From the NCBI RefSeq assembly GCF_002802905.1, contig NZ_PEBK01000003.1, positions 17,694 to 81,693 of the forward strand: a DNA stretch of 64,000 nucleotides, written 5' to 3'. The notes under the pieces were generated by a model. That model saw only the letters and a list, made by a program, of their open reading frames with translations. It was not told the DNA's origin and did not search any database. Shown here one piece after another: positions 27,569 to 35,782 of the stretch. How positions within the stretch are numbered: the first letter of the stretch is position 1; every line of letters starts with the position of its first letter. Made by a program: the position numbers and the translations under genes. Source of the stretch: Bifidobacterium simiarum. Its GTDB lineage: Bacteria; Actinomycetota; Actinomycetes; Actinomycetales; Bifidobacteriaceae.

Positions 27569-28843
27569 CTACTTCACCGACTTGATCAGGGAGATGGACA
27601 CCGCGCCGATCAGGCTCATGCCGATCGCCACGGGGAACACCACCGCGTAGCTTCCTGTCAGGGAATAGAGGGATGACGTGCACAGTGCGCCTGCTGCCAT
27701 ACCGGCAGTGGTACCGACATTGATGAATCCAAGATCCTTACCGGCATCTTCCTTGTTCGGCAGCACATCGACGTTCAGCGCCTGATCGATGGCGGTGAAA
27801 GAACCATAACCGGCTCCATACAACACTGCAGCGATGATAACGGCAGTGGACGAAGCCACAAGCCCGTATCCGCCCAGAAGCCAGAATCCGAAGCTGGCAC
27901 AAATCAGAACCACGGCAATATATGCGGGCATCTTTCTGCGATGCAGCTTGTCGGAAAGCGGTCCGACGGCCAGTGTAACGAACGACGCAATGGTTACGAT
28001 CAGCGAATAGGTACCGATCAGGGCTGCGGATTCGGTCTTGGAGAAGTGCAGGTAGTCCTGAACAAGATAGAGCAGGTACGAACTGATCATCTGCACGGCA
28101 AGCATGATGCAAGTACGACCGACGAATGCCTTCCAGAAATCAGGACATTTGCGCGGTGGGGTGAGCGTGTAGATCAGCTGCTGCATAATCGTGCGATCGG
28201 GACGTTCCGCGGTTTTCATGACGGCAACGTCATTCCGATTCGGGAAGACCACGGCGACGACGATGCCACCAAGACCAACCAATGCCGCACCGATGAGCAA
28301 GCCCTGAGTAACACTACTGATGAAATACGAGCCAAGCATCGGACCGATGCCGCAACCGATGGAGTTACCCAGACCGTTGGCCATAGACACCGTGCCACGT
28401 TTCTCTTCGGGCACGTTGTCGGAAAGTACGGCATAGAACGGCGCATACATAATGTTCATGCCGATCTGAGCGATCGAATATACCGCGATCACTCCGACTC
28501 CGGTGGTTTGCAACGGCATCATGGCAAAGGAGATGATGGAGACGATGCCACCGATCACCAGCCAAGGAGCGCGACGTCCGAATTTTGTACGAGTTCGATC
28601 AGAAATAGCGCCGAATACCACATTGCTGATCATGGCCACAATCATGGCGATGCTACTGGCCGTGCCAATGACGGCAGCCGGATTTGCGGCACCGATATTC
28701 TTGACGAATTGCGGCATCAGAACGTTGGCCACCATGGTGACGCCGGTGGCGGTGAACAACCAGAAGACGATGTATCCGGCTATGTACCGACCGATTTTTG
28801 CGGATGTCGGCGCCGACGGCGCCGAAGAAGTTGCTGCACTCAT
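27569..28843 (-). CDS. MFS sugar transporter, linked to GH63-like glycosidase
   Basis: A 424-residue MFS carrier with twelve membrane helices and the motif FGAISDRTRTKFGRRAPW in the 2-3 loop. It is a paralogue of the carrier at 53692-54957 (shared QALNxxVLPN in the second half and a C-terminal SLIKSVK/MIKSVK), which sits beside a xylosidase. It lies 76 bases downstream of the glycosidase gene on the same strand, with AAGGAAAC upstream of the ATG. Uptake of the oligosaccharide cut by that enzyme is the likely role. Confidence 0.86.
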   Translation of the reverse strand: MSAATSSAPSAPTSAKIGRYIAGYIVFWLFTATGVTMVANVLMPQFVKNIGAANPAAVIGTASSIAMIVAMISNVVFGAISDRTRTKFGRRAPWLVIGGIVSIISFAMMPLQTTGVGVIAVYSIAQIGMNIMYAPFYAVLSDNVPEEKRGTVSMANGLGNSIGCGIGPMLGSYFISSVTQGLLIGAALVGLGGIVVAVVFPNRNDVAVMKTAERPDRTIMQQLIYTLTPPRKCPDFWKAFVGRTCIMLAVQMISSYLLYLVQDYLHFSKTESAALIGTYSLIVTIASFVTLAVGPLSDKLHRRKMPAYIAVVLICASFGFWLLGGYGLVASSTAVIIAAVLYGAGYGSFTAIDQALNVDVLPNKEDAGKDLGFINVGTTAGMAAGALCTSSLYSLTGSYAVVFPVAIGMSLIGAVSISLIKSVK

Positions 28844-28919
28844 TGTCGTTTCCTTATGAATCGAATTGATGCGGTCACGCCACTGTGACCGCGATATTGA
28901 CTATGTGAATGACGAAAGT

Positions 28920-30299
28920 TCAGAATTCGTAACGAACCGGCTTGCCATCAAGCCAGTCGATCATGATGACAGCAAGGAAATTCCAGTTCTGGAATCCTGC
29001 GGTCATCACTGGTTCGCCGGTGTCGGGATCATAGTATTCATGCAGGCAACCGGTCGCCGCAAAGTCATTGGCAAACAGACGTATGGTCTTGCATGCAAGC
29101 TCTCGAGCGTCTTCCAGGAACCCGTACTTCTGGAGACCACGGAACACCATATAGTTCGAGACTCCCCAAATAGGGCCGAGCCAACATGACGGATTGTTTG
29201 AAGAACGCACCATGTACTGAGGCTCCAAACGGGACAACGTACGCACTCCGTATCGAGCATTGAACGTAGCGGTCTCCCTATAGCGTCCGACCATACGCTT
29301 GGCTTGGCACTCATCAGGAATTCCCGCCCATAGGGCGGCAAAGCTTGACCAGCTGTCAATGCGCATCAGCAGGCACGGCCATGATCTTGGCGCGCCATGA
29401 TGCAGCCAACGGCTCTCATCGACAGGCCGGAGATTGAGATCAACGCTATAATAGGTGCCGTCTCGCTCATCCCAGCAGTAGGTATTGATCGCATCACGCA
29501 GCGCCCGTGCCTTTTCACGCCACGCAATGGATTCGTCCACTTTGCCAAGAGTCTCGAGAATGTATCCGAAAGCCATCAGTTCGCGATACAGCAGCGAATT
29601 CAGGAAAATGGAAGCAGCACTCTTATCCGGTCGGAAGAAAATCGATGGATCATTATCCACGCCTACGGCAAAGTCAGTCTGCCAGTAGGCCAAACCCGTC
29701 TCCTTATGAACATGATGAGTGAGATAGCAAGTAAGGAATCGTTCCAGAGCATCAATACGATCAGCAATCCATGAAGCATCCCCATGTTGCTGAATCAGCA
29801 TGGCGGCAGCCTGCGCAAGGATCGGCTTGTGCATGTTCTGGTCGAACGGATGCTCCTCATCGAACAACGTAGGATCAACGCTTTCGAATCCCTTGCCATT
29901 TGGGTACAGCATGATCGGAGTGATGCCGTTGTCATCCGTACGATCAAGGAAATCCAGAATCGATCCTTGCGTAGCTTCGAGAAAACAGCCATCGTCATCG
30001 AGATCAAGCTCAATCTGAGTCATAGCCACGCTCGCCCACCAAGAATCCCAATCCCACAGGTCAGAACTGTAGATCGGGGAATCGGGAGTGCTAGGTACCA
30101 CGTATGGGTGAGGCAATGCATCAGTCGCCGAACGGACCATCAGCGAAGCCTGACCCGTGATGTATTCTTTGAGTCCAAGCACCGAGGAATCTTGCATGGA
30201 CACAGCTGACTGGGCATGATCATATCGATCATCATGCGACCGTCCATGATCGACACAGCCACAATCACCCCTGTTGAAATCCATCTGAGAGGATGACAT
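28920..30299 (-). CDS. Glycoside hydrolase, GH63/trehalase-like (alpha/alpha barrel)
   Basis: A 459-residue intracellular (no signal peptide) glycosidase of the clan GH-G type. Supporting motifs are SSDLWDWDSWWASVAMTQ near residue 75, SCWLGPIWGVSNYMVFRGL, and a late HEYYDPDTGEP, comparable to the second catalytic Glu region of GH63/GH37 enzymes. It would hydrolyse an alpha-glucosidic or related disaccharide; the exact substrate is uncertain. The start is ATG 30299 or 30302, both just after GGAAGGAAGGG. It is divergent from a LacI regulator and upstream of a sugar carrier, forming a small sugar-use operon. Confidence 0.8.
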   Translation of the reverse strand: MSSSQMDFNRGDCGCVDHGRSHDDRYDHAQSAVSMQDSSVLGLKEYITGQASLMVRSATDALPHPYVVPSTPDSPIYSSDLWDWDSWWASVAMTQIELDLDDDGCFLEATQGSILDFLDRTDDNGITPIMLYPNGKGFESVDPTLFDEEHPFDQNMHKPILAQAAAMLIQQHGDASWIADRIDALERFLTCYLTHHVHKETGLAYWQTDFAVGVDNDPSIFFRPDKSAASIFLNSLLYRELMAFGYILETLGKVDESIAWREKARALRDAINTYCWDERDGTYYSVDLNLRPVDESRWLHHGAPRSWPCLLMRIDSWSSFAALWAGIPDECQAKRMVGRYRETATFNARYGVRTLSRLEPQYMVRSSNNPSCWLGPIWGVSNYMVFRGLQKYGFLEDARELACKTIRLFANDFAATGCLHEYYDPDTGEPVMTAGFQNWNFLAVIMIDWLDGKPVRYEF

Positions 30300-30393
30300 C
30301 ATCGTCCCTTCCTTCCTTGTTTTCATTCGATGATGTTCGCCACTTCACGAATATCATCCATATAACTTCATTTAATTTTTTGAAGTTGACTAC

Positions 30394-30422
30394 ACTATAT
30401 ATTGAAATTCAAAATTTTTCAA
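30394..30422 (-). promoter_or_regulatory. Promoter of GH63-like operon with operator in spacer
   Basis: On the minus strand -35 TTGAAA (30417-30422) and -10 TATAGT (30394-30399) are 17 bases apart. The 11-bp palindrome TTGAAATTCAA (30402-30412) sits inside the spacer, a classic position for a LacI-family operator. Confidence 0.65.
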
Positions 30423-30610
30423 CTCAATCAAATCGCACAGTCAAGCAAATCCTTTACATCCTTAAAAAGCTAATATTTTCAACAAAAGTAAAAGTTTTAA
30501 ACATTTGCGGCGTCAGCGACGAACGCAATGAAAAGAAATGAAAATTGAGACCCAATCAGTATCGATTTCTTTGCTTTTCATTTTTAAAATTCAAAACACG
30601 ATAAGCATCT

Positions 30611-30624
30611 TATAGAATAGATAT
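30611..30624 (+). promoter_or_regulatory. -10 box placed for a leaderless lacI transcript
   Basis: TATAGA at 30611-30616 ends 8 bases before the ATG at 30625, and no ribosome-binding sequence precedes that ATG. This spacing is what a leaderless mRNA would need. Confidence 0.45.
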
Positions 30625-31707
30625 ATGACTTCCACCGATAAGCAGCCCAATGGAGCATCGCCAACCATCAGCGCCAAGCGAGACGACGATGCCTCGAAAC
30701 GCATCGGTATCAGCGACGTTGCAAAGAAAGCCGATGTGTCCATCGGCACGGTATCAAACTATCTCAACTACCCAGACCGCGTATCCGACCGCTTGAAAAT
30801 CAAAATACAGAAAGCAATCGAAGATCTGGGGTATGTCCGCACTCAGAAACGGAAGATCATAGAACGACAGATCGTTACGCCGTTGATCGGATATGTAATC
30901 ACCGACGTAGAAAACTATCTTTTCACCTCGATCCTTGAGGGCATTCAAGAAATCTGCGAGGCTAACGACATGGAGGTCATCGGCGTGCACTCCATGTCGG
31001 ACAAGACGCGACAGTCCGAGCAGGTAAGAATGCTCTGCCAGATGAACGTGTCGGGCCTGATCATCAGCGCAGTGGACGACTCACAGGATGACATTGCCTT
31101 CGCTCGTGCTGCCGGTATCCCGGCGATCATGATCGATCATCGCAACCCGTCCTTCGTGGATGATCACTGTACGGTGTTGAAAAACGATACGGCTGCCGGA
31201 GAGATCGCTGCGCACGAGCTGATCAGTACGGGGTGCCGGCATCTGGCCTATGTGGCGAACGATTCCAATTACCAACCGATTCAGCAACGTCAGACCGGCA
31301 TAGAACGGGTCACCAGAGCAACCGACGGCGTCACATTGGAAGTCATCGATTCCGGTGGCCTGATGTTCGAAGACGGATATGAAATCGGCCGACGACTGTC
31401 CTCCATTCAGAATTCCGATCGGCCGGATGGCATCGTGGCCGGATCGGATCGTGTAGCCAGCGGCATTATCAGCGCACTAACTGACGCAGGGATCCAAATA
31501 CCGGAAGAAATTTCCGTCATCGGCACGGAAGGTGACCGACTGGAAAGCCGGTGCCCGATGTCGTTGACCGTCGTGGAGTCCCCCGGCGTGGACATGGGCC
31601 GGCGCGCCATGACGTTGATGCTTGACGAGATCGCCAATCCGGCCGGGCACGTTCACAGCACGCAACTGCTCATGCCCAAGCTCATACGCCGCGCCTCGAC
31701 CCGGTGA
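30625..31707 (+). CDS. LacI-family regulator of the GH63-like operon
   Basis: A 360-residue LacI/GalR regulator. The HTH starts near residue 28 (GISDVAKKADVSIGTVSNYL) with a hinge helix PDRVSDRLKIKIQKAIEDLGY. The periplasmic-binding-like domain follows, with PAIMIDHRN and DGIVAGSDRVASGI. It carries a hydrophilic N-terminal extension of about 25 residues and lacks a ribosome site. It is divergent from the glycosidase and sugar carrier and so is their likely repressor. It converges with the PIN toxin gene. Confidence 0.9.
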   Translation: MTSTDKQPNGASPTISAKRDDDASKRIGISDVAKKADVSIGTVSNYLNYPDRVSDRLKIKIQKAIEDLGYVRTQKRKIIERQIVTPLIGYVITDVENYLFTSILEGIQEICEANDMEVIGVHSMSDKTRQSEQVRMLCQMNVSGLIISAVDDSQDDIAFARAAGIPAIMIDHRNPSFVDDHCTVLKNDTAAGEIAAHELISTGCRHLAYVANDSNYQPIQQRQTGIERVTRATDGVTLEVIDSGGLMFEDGYEIGRRLSSIQNSDRPDGIVAGSDRVASGIISALTDAGIQIPEEISVIGTEGDRLESRCPMSLTVVESPGVDMGRRAMTLMLDEIANPAGHVHSTQLLMPKLIRRASTR

Positions 31708-31740
31708 GCATTAGATGAGAACCCCCTGACCCCAATAAGA

Positions 31741-32283
31741 CTACGCTCTTCTCAGAGAATTCCGAGCCGCATTGCACAGTTTCATGAATGCAACGGGATG
31801 CAATACAACGGTATGAGATACCTTTCCCCGGAACTCCTCAACGAATTGACGATCACGAGTCACCAGAATCGTTCTCACGATGCCAGGCCGGTTACTGATC
31901 TCATGGCAAGTACCAAATACGACACCGTCTTCGTGATCGAGGGGAGGAACGTGCTCCTCCCCTACAAAACCAGTGATCATGACATCTACGAGATCATCGA
32001 AGAATCGCTCCATGAAAGACTCTGCGGATTCGTCATCCCATCCGTTTAATCTTCCCAGCTCATGCACCACAGTCTCTCTAATGTGCCTCGAACCGCCCAA
32101 CACGAGATCATAGGGGCCAAACCGCCCCTCCAGAACACAACGGAACGTTTCGATCTCAGACTTAGACACGCCATCGGGCACCTTGGTACTGCGTAATTGC
32201 GCCGGCTGAGCATCACACCCCAGAATCTCAGCCACATCGATGTATACGTTGCAGTCAAGAATGACGCACACGGCAGCCGACAT
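31741..32283 (-). CDS. PIN-domain protein, probable toxin RNase
   Basis: A 180-residue PIN-domain protein. The first acidic residue is D10 in CVILDCNVYIDV. A HIRETVVHELG segment supplies the middle acid, and PPLDHEDGVVFG and LVTRDRQF supply the later Asp residues, so the metal site looks intact. Its ATG overlaps the stop of a 55-residue frame by one base (TGATG), a typical antitoxin-toxin arrangement. Family knowledge suggests a VapC-like endoribonuclease. It sits at the right end of the accessory block bounded by repeats A and B. Confidence 0.8.
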   Translation of the reverse strand: MSAAVCVILDCNVYIDVAEILGCDAQPAQLRSTKVPDGVSKSEIETFRCVLEGRFGPYDLVLGGSRHIRETVVHELGRLNGWDDESAESFMERFFDDLVDVMITGFVGEEHVPPLDHEDGVVFGTCHEISNRPGIVRTILVTRDRQFVEEFRGKVSHTVVLHPVAFMKLCNAARNSLRRA

Positions 32284-32450
32284 CAGCTCTCCAGCATCCG
32301 AGCCAGATATTCTCCATCGTGGACCCTTACTGGCTTCGTGTCCATGTCAAATCCATCATCGGGATCTATCTGCGACAGCAACAGGTCAAACGCCTGATCG
32401 GGATCAACCCGCAAGCTGATTTCCATCCGCTCCATAGTCTCAGCAGCCAC
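32283..32450 (-). CDS. Small acidic protein, probable antitoxin
   Basis: A 55-residue frame begins at GTG 32450, with GGGGGAG just upstream, and ends in TGA overlapping the toxin ATG. The product starts VAAETMERMEISLRVDP and ends VRVHDGEYLARMLES. It is acidic with Met/Leu-rich helices, as expected for a toxin-binding partner. A shorter start at ATG 32435 is possible. Its identity as antitoxin rests on coupling to the PIN gene; I do not recognise a named family. Confidence 0.65.
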   Translation of the reverse strand: MAAETMERMEISLRVDPDQAFDLLLSQIDPDDGFDMDTKPVRVHDGEYLARMLES

Positions 32451-32495
32451 GATCTCCCCCTTCTACTGCATCATCACGAATATCTTCACCATTAG

Positions 32496-32509
32496 GATAT
32501 CTCGATATC
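32496..32509. promoter_or_regulatory. Palindrome upstream of toxin-antitoxin pair
   Basis: GATAT-CTCG-ATATC lies 46 bases before the antitoxin start. Such sites are often bound by the antitoxin or complex for autoregulation; this is inferred from position only. Confidence 0.4.
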
Positions 32510-32529
32510 AACAACACCGGCGATTCCCG

Positions 32530-32677
32530 GTTCACTCTTTTTTGCGGGCTCGAAAGAGTGAACTCAATGTTGTTCGAGGTCACAGGCAAAGCAACATGGC
32601 CGACCCGAAACCAGGCCGACCGTGTGCGATTCCGTGCGTTTCCAATTCACTCTTTTTCGCGGGCTCGAAAGAGTGAA
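32530..32677. repeat. Triple-hairpin intergenic repeat, copy B
   Basis: The left hairpin uses GTTCACTCTTT (32530-32540) with 32553-32563, and the right hairpin TTCACTCTTT (32646-32655) with 32668-32677. The core between them, including the CGACCCGAAACC stretch and GTGCGATTCCGTGCG, is nearly identical to copies A and C. It lies between the toxin-antitoxin pair and an MFS gene. Confidence 0.92.
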
Positions 32678-32688
32678 CCGGGCGCCGC

Positions 32689-34059
32689 CTAACGCTGGCG
32701 CTTGATCATGAAGTTGCGGCGGAAAACCAGCAGAAGCGCCAGCGCCACGGTGGCGATGCCGCACATGACCCAGAACATGTTGGCGGCCTGCGCCGAAACC
32801 CCGGTTTCGCGACCGAACAGCGAGCCTTCGGCCATGCTCGGACTCGACATGAGGCTGGAGTATACGGCGATGCCGATGGATGCGGACGTATTGAGCATCA
32901 GGTCGAGAATGCCGATGCCACGCCCGTTCTGCTCCACCGGCAGCGCGTCCGAGGCCGCGTCATACAGCGGCGCATAGATCAGCGTGGTCCCGCCGACGAA
33001 CAGGCAGGCCAGCATGGTCAGCACGCCGAATCCGGCGCCGATGAGCAACGCCGACCCGATGAATCCGATGATCATCAGCAGTGCGGAGACGATCAGGGTG
33101 CGCATACGTCCCATCCTGTTGACCAGCACGCCGGACAGGCATCCCAGCGCCGCCGAAACCAGATAGACGAGCGTCAGGCACAGCGAAATCGTGGTCAACG
33201 GCATCCGATAGATCTGCGTGCCGATGACGTTGTAGATCGGCACGCAGGCGTAGTTGAAGAACACGAACAGGAACTGCACCAGCAGAATCGACATGAAGGC
33301 GCCGTTGGTGATGAACGACCGATCCAGGAACGGATTCCTGGCCTTCCAGATCCAGAGCACGAACAGCACCGCGAACACCACCGCGGCGACGATCAGACCG
33401 ATTCCGGGGAACGAGAAGTAGACGGCGATCAGTCCGGCGAATACGGCGAACAGGGCGATGCCGATGCCGTCGATGCGCTCTCCACGGGTGCTGACATCGG
33501 GGGTGTTGCGCACCAGCAGCGGAATGAACACGATCGAAAGCGCCGGAACCAGAAACAGGTACTTCCAATCGAACGAGGTGATGATGCCGCCGGCGAAGAC
33601 GCCGATGGCGGCCGCCAGACAATACACGGCGTTATACAGTCCGATATAGAAGGCCTTCTCCTTCTCATCGAGATATTTGACCGCCATGACGAGGAACACG
33701 GATCCTGCGACCTGCGCTCCGGCGACCTGGATCATGCGGGAGACCAGCACGATCCAGAAATTGAACGAGCCGAGGAATCCCGCGAAACTGCCGATGAGCA
33801 GGGCCGTGATGCCGAACAGCGTCATGCGCTTGGGCGACACGAAATCGCACAGCGTGCCATACAGCATGCATACGACGCCGAGCACGATGCCCGGCAGCGT
33901 GCTGATCAGCGAGGCGCTGGACGACATGCCCAACGCGTCGCCGATGTTCTGGAACACCAGATTGAACGCCTGGATCATCAGCGTGCCCAGCATGAATACG
34001 GTCAGCAGCGCCGGCAGCGCCTTCTTGGTCTTCGCCCGATTCTCCTCGAATTCCGGCAT
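32689..34059 (-). CDS. MFS transporter (DHA2-like)
   Basis: A 456-residue MFS carrier with up to fourteen hydrophobic segments, resembling drug/H+ antiporter-type proteins. Visible motifs are LGVVCMLYGTLCDFVSPKRM in the 2-3 loop and a VSRMIQVAGAQVAGSVF segment in helix 4-5. Start ATG 34059 has AAGGAGAGGAG; the upstream in-frame TTG at 34080 has no ribosome site. The gene stands alone, bracketed exactly by direct copies B and C of the triple-hairpin repeat. The substrate is unknown. Confidence 0.85.
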   Translation of the reverse strand: MPEFEENRAKTKKALPALLTVFMLGTLMIQAFNLVFQNIGDALGMSSSASLISTLPGIVLGVVCMLYGTLCDFVSPKRMTLFGITALLIGSFAGFLGSFNFWIVLVSRMIQVAGAQVAGSVFLVMAVKYLDEKEKAFYIGLYNAVYCLAAAIGVFAGGIITSFDWKYLFLVPALSIVFIPLLVRNTPDVSTRGERIDGIGIALFAVFAGLIAVYFSFPGIGLIVAAVVFAVLFVLWIWKARNPFLDRSFITNGAFMSILLVQFLFVFFNYACVPIYNVIGTQIYRMPLTTISLCLTLVYLVSAALGCLSGVLVNRMGRMRTLIVSALLMIIGFIGSALLIGAGFGVLTMLACLFVGGTTLIYAPLYDAASDALPVEQNGRGIGILDLMLNTSASIGIAVYSSLMSSPSMAEGSLFGRETGVSAQAANMFWVMCGIATVALALLLVFRRNFMIKRQR

Positions 34060-34119
34060 GACACTCCTCTCCTTCTTCAAACGGAAACGATAGTAGTGTC
34101 ATGCCGCTATGTTTCATGA

Positions 34120-34268
34120 GTTCACTCTTTTTCGCGGCCGAGAAAGAGTGAACCAGATGTTGTTCAAGGTCACAGGCAAAGCAACACGGCCGACCCGAAA
34201 CCGGGCCGACCGTGTGCGATTCCGTGCGTTTCCAATTCACTCTTTTCCGGGCACCCGAAAAGAGTGAA
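34120..34268. repeat. Triple-hairpin intergenic repeat, copy C
   Basis: The left hairpin is 34120-34130 with 34143-34153, the right hairpin 34236-34247 with 34257-34268. The right loop is identical to that of copy A, and the core nearly identical to B. It lies between the MFS gene start and the end of the cystathionine enzyme gene. Confidence 0.92.
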
Positions 34269-34280
34269 CCGACGGAGGCC

Positions 34281-35450
34281 TTACTTCACGCGTTCCAGCG
34301 CCTGGTCGAGATCGGCGATCAGGTCGTCGACGTTCTCGATGCCGACGGAGAGGCGAATCAGATTGTCGGGAACCTGCAGCGTGGTGCCGGCCACGGAGGC
34401 GTGGGTCATGGCGGCCGGATGCTCGATCAGCGACTCCACGCCGCCCAGCGACTCGGCCAGCGTGAAGATCTCGGTGGATTCGGCGAACTTCAGCGCCGCC
34501 TCACGTCCGCCGGCCAGCTGCACGGACACCACGCCGCCGAAGCCGCCGTGCATCTGACGGGCCGCGATCTCGTGGCCGGGGTGCGATTCCAGACCCGGGT
34601 ACAGCACCTTTTCCACCTCGGGCAGTCCGGCCAGATGCTCGGCCACGGCGAGCGCATTGGCACTGTGACGCTTCACACGCAGCTCCAGGGTCTTGAGGCC
34701 GCGGGTCTGCAGCCAGGAATCGAACGCGCCCGGCACCGCACCGGCGGAGTTCTGCAGGAACGCCACCTGATCGCGCACCTCTTCGTCATTGAGCACCACG
34801 GCGCCGCCGACCACGTCGGAGTGACCGCCGATGTACTTGGTGGTCGAATAGACCACGGCGTCGGCGCCCAGTTCCAGCGGATGCTGCAGCACCGGGGATG
34901 CGAAGGTGTTGTCCACCACGATCTTCGTGCCGTGACGGTGCGCCAGCTCGGCGGTGGCCTCGATGTCGGTGATGCGCAGCATCGGGTTCGACGGGGTCTC
35001 CACCCAGATGTACGCGTAGTCCGCGCCCTCCAGTGCCTCGCTCACCGCGTCATAATCGGAAATGTCGACCACGTCCAGACCGATGCCCCACGGCACGAAC
35101 ACCTTGCTCAGCAGACGGTAGGTACCGCCGTACACGTCGTTGCCCAGCAGCACGCGGTCGCCCGGCTTAAGCGTGGAACGCAGCAGCACGTCGATCGCGG
35201 CCAGACCGGAGGAGAACGCGAGCGCGTACTTGCCACCCTCGATCGCGGCCAGCTGGGTGTCGAAGGAGTCGCGGGTCGGGTTCACGGAACGCGTGTAGTC
35301 GTAGCCGTGACGCAGCTGGCCGACACCGTCCTGCTTGTAGGTGGAGGTCAGGTACAGCGGCGGCACGACGGCGCCGGTGATCGGATCGGGCTCCTGGCCG
35401 GCGTGGATGGCGCGGGTGGCGAGCTGGGTGGCGGTGAAGTCGATGGACAT
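34281..35450 (-). CDS. metB: Cystathionine gamma-synthase/lyase
   Basis: A 389-residue PLP enzyme of the Cys/Met metabolism family. It has the tyrosine pair region HGYDYTRSVNPT, PLP contacts SSGLAAI, WVETPSNPML and VDNTFASP, and the Schiff-base Lys in VYSTTKYIGGHSDVVGG. ATG 35450 follows AAAAAGGAACC. Next to a cystathionine beta-synthase-like gene it could work in either direction: making cystathionine from activated homoserine (MetB) or releasing cysteine from cystathionine (gamma-lyase). The family cannot be split by eye, so the symbol is provisional. Confidence 0.9.
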   Translation of the reverse strand: MSIDFTATQLATRAIHAGQEPDPITGAVVPPLYLTSTYKQDGVGQLRHGYDYTRSVNPTRDSFDTQLAAIEGGKYALAFSSGLAAIDVLLRSTLKPGDRVLLGNDVYGGTYRLLSKVFVPWGIGLDVVDISDYDAVSEALEGADYAYIWVETPSNPMLRITDIEATAELAHRHGTKIVVDNTFASPVLQHPLELGADAVVYSTTKYIGGHSDVVGGAVVLNDEEVRDQVAFLQNSAGAVPGAFDSWLQTRGLKTLELRVKRHSANALAVAEHLAGLPEVEKVLYPGLESHPGHEIAARQMHGGFGGVVSVQLAGGREAALKFAESTEIFTLAESLGGVESLIEHPAAMTHASVAGTTLQVPDNLIRLSVGIENVDDLIADLDQALERVK

Positions 35451-35782
35451 GGGTGGTTCCTTTTTCGTATTGTTCGGTTTGATTGGGTTGGATGAGTTGA
35501 TTGTATCGGTTGCCGGTGGTGGAATCATGCGTTATGTGGGTCGAGGGATATGACGTTCCCGACACACTCAAGGCCGTTCGGCCACGCGTCCGGGCAAGCC
35601 GGCCGCTAGCTTACGGTCGGAAACGCCATATCCCTCTCCCCTGGCAAGCACCTATGCAACAACGGTGGGAGCGAGGAGAGCGGGCGGCATGCGCTTCACG
35701 ACCGTAAGGACTCGGCCTGAGCGGCCCGGAGCGTGTCGGGAAGCGTATGTCGTCCGCTCCCCTAACGCCTATGCCCTGTCAG
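35451..35782. other. Intergenic stretch between metB and cbs
   Basis: About 330 bases without a gene. Most of it is taken up by a long inverted-repeat element (35548-35750). The rest should hold the metB promoter, for which I see no clear boxes. Confidence 0.7.
35548..35750. repeat. 203-bp inverted-repeat element
   Basis: The ends are imperfect inverted repeats of about 36 bp, with a perfect core TTCCCGACAC (35556-35565) and complement (35733-35742). A second perfect pair lies inside: CTTACGGTCG (35610-35619) with 35699-35708. The whole segment can fold into one long hairpin and has no coding frame of merit. It could be a miniature mobile element or a structured RNA. Confidence 0.7.

Larger units (their letters stand above)
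30300..30624. other. AT-rich divergent control region (GH63-like / lacI)
   Basis: About 325 bases, strikingly AT-rich compared with the rest of the window, with no gene. It contains the minus-strand promoter of the glycosidase, a TTGAAATTCAA palindrome and a -10-like box immediately before the LacI start. Confidence 0.75.

Noticed and set aside
32496..32677. Insertion sequence remnant near the PIN gene
   Set aside because: No transposase fragment or terminal inverted repeats with target duplication could be seen; the repeat matches the triple-hairpin family instead.
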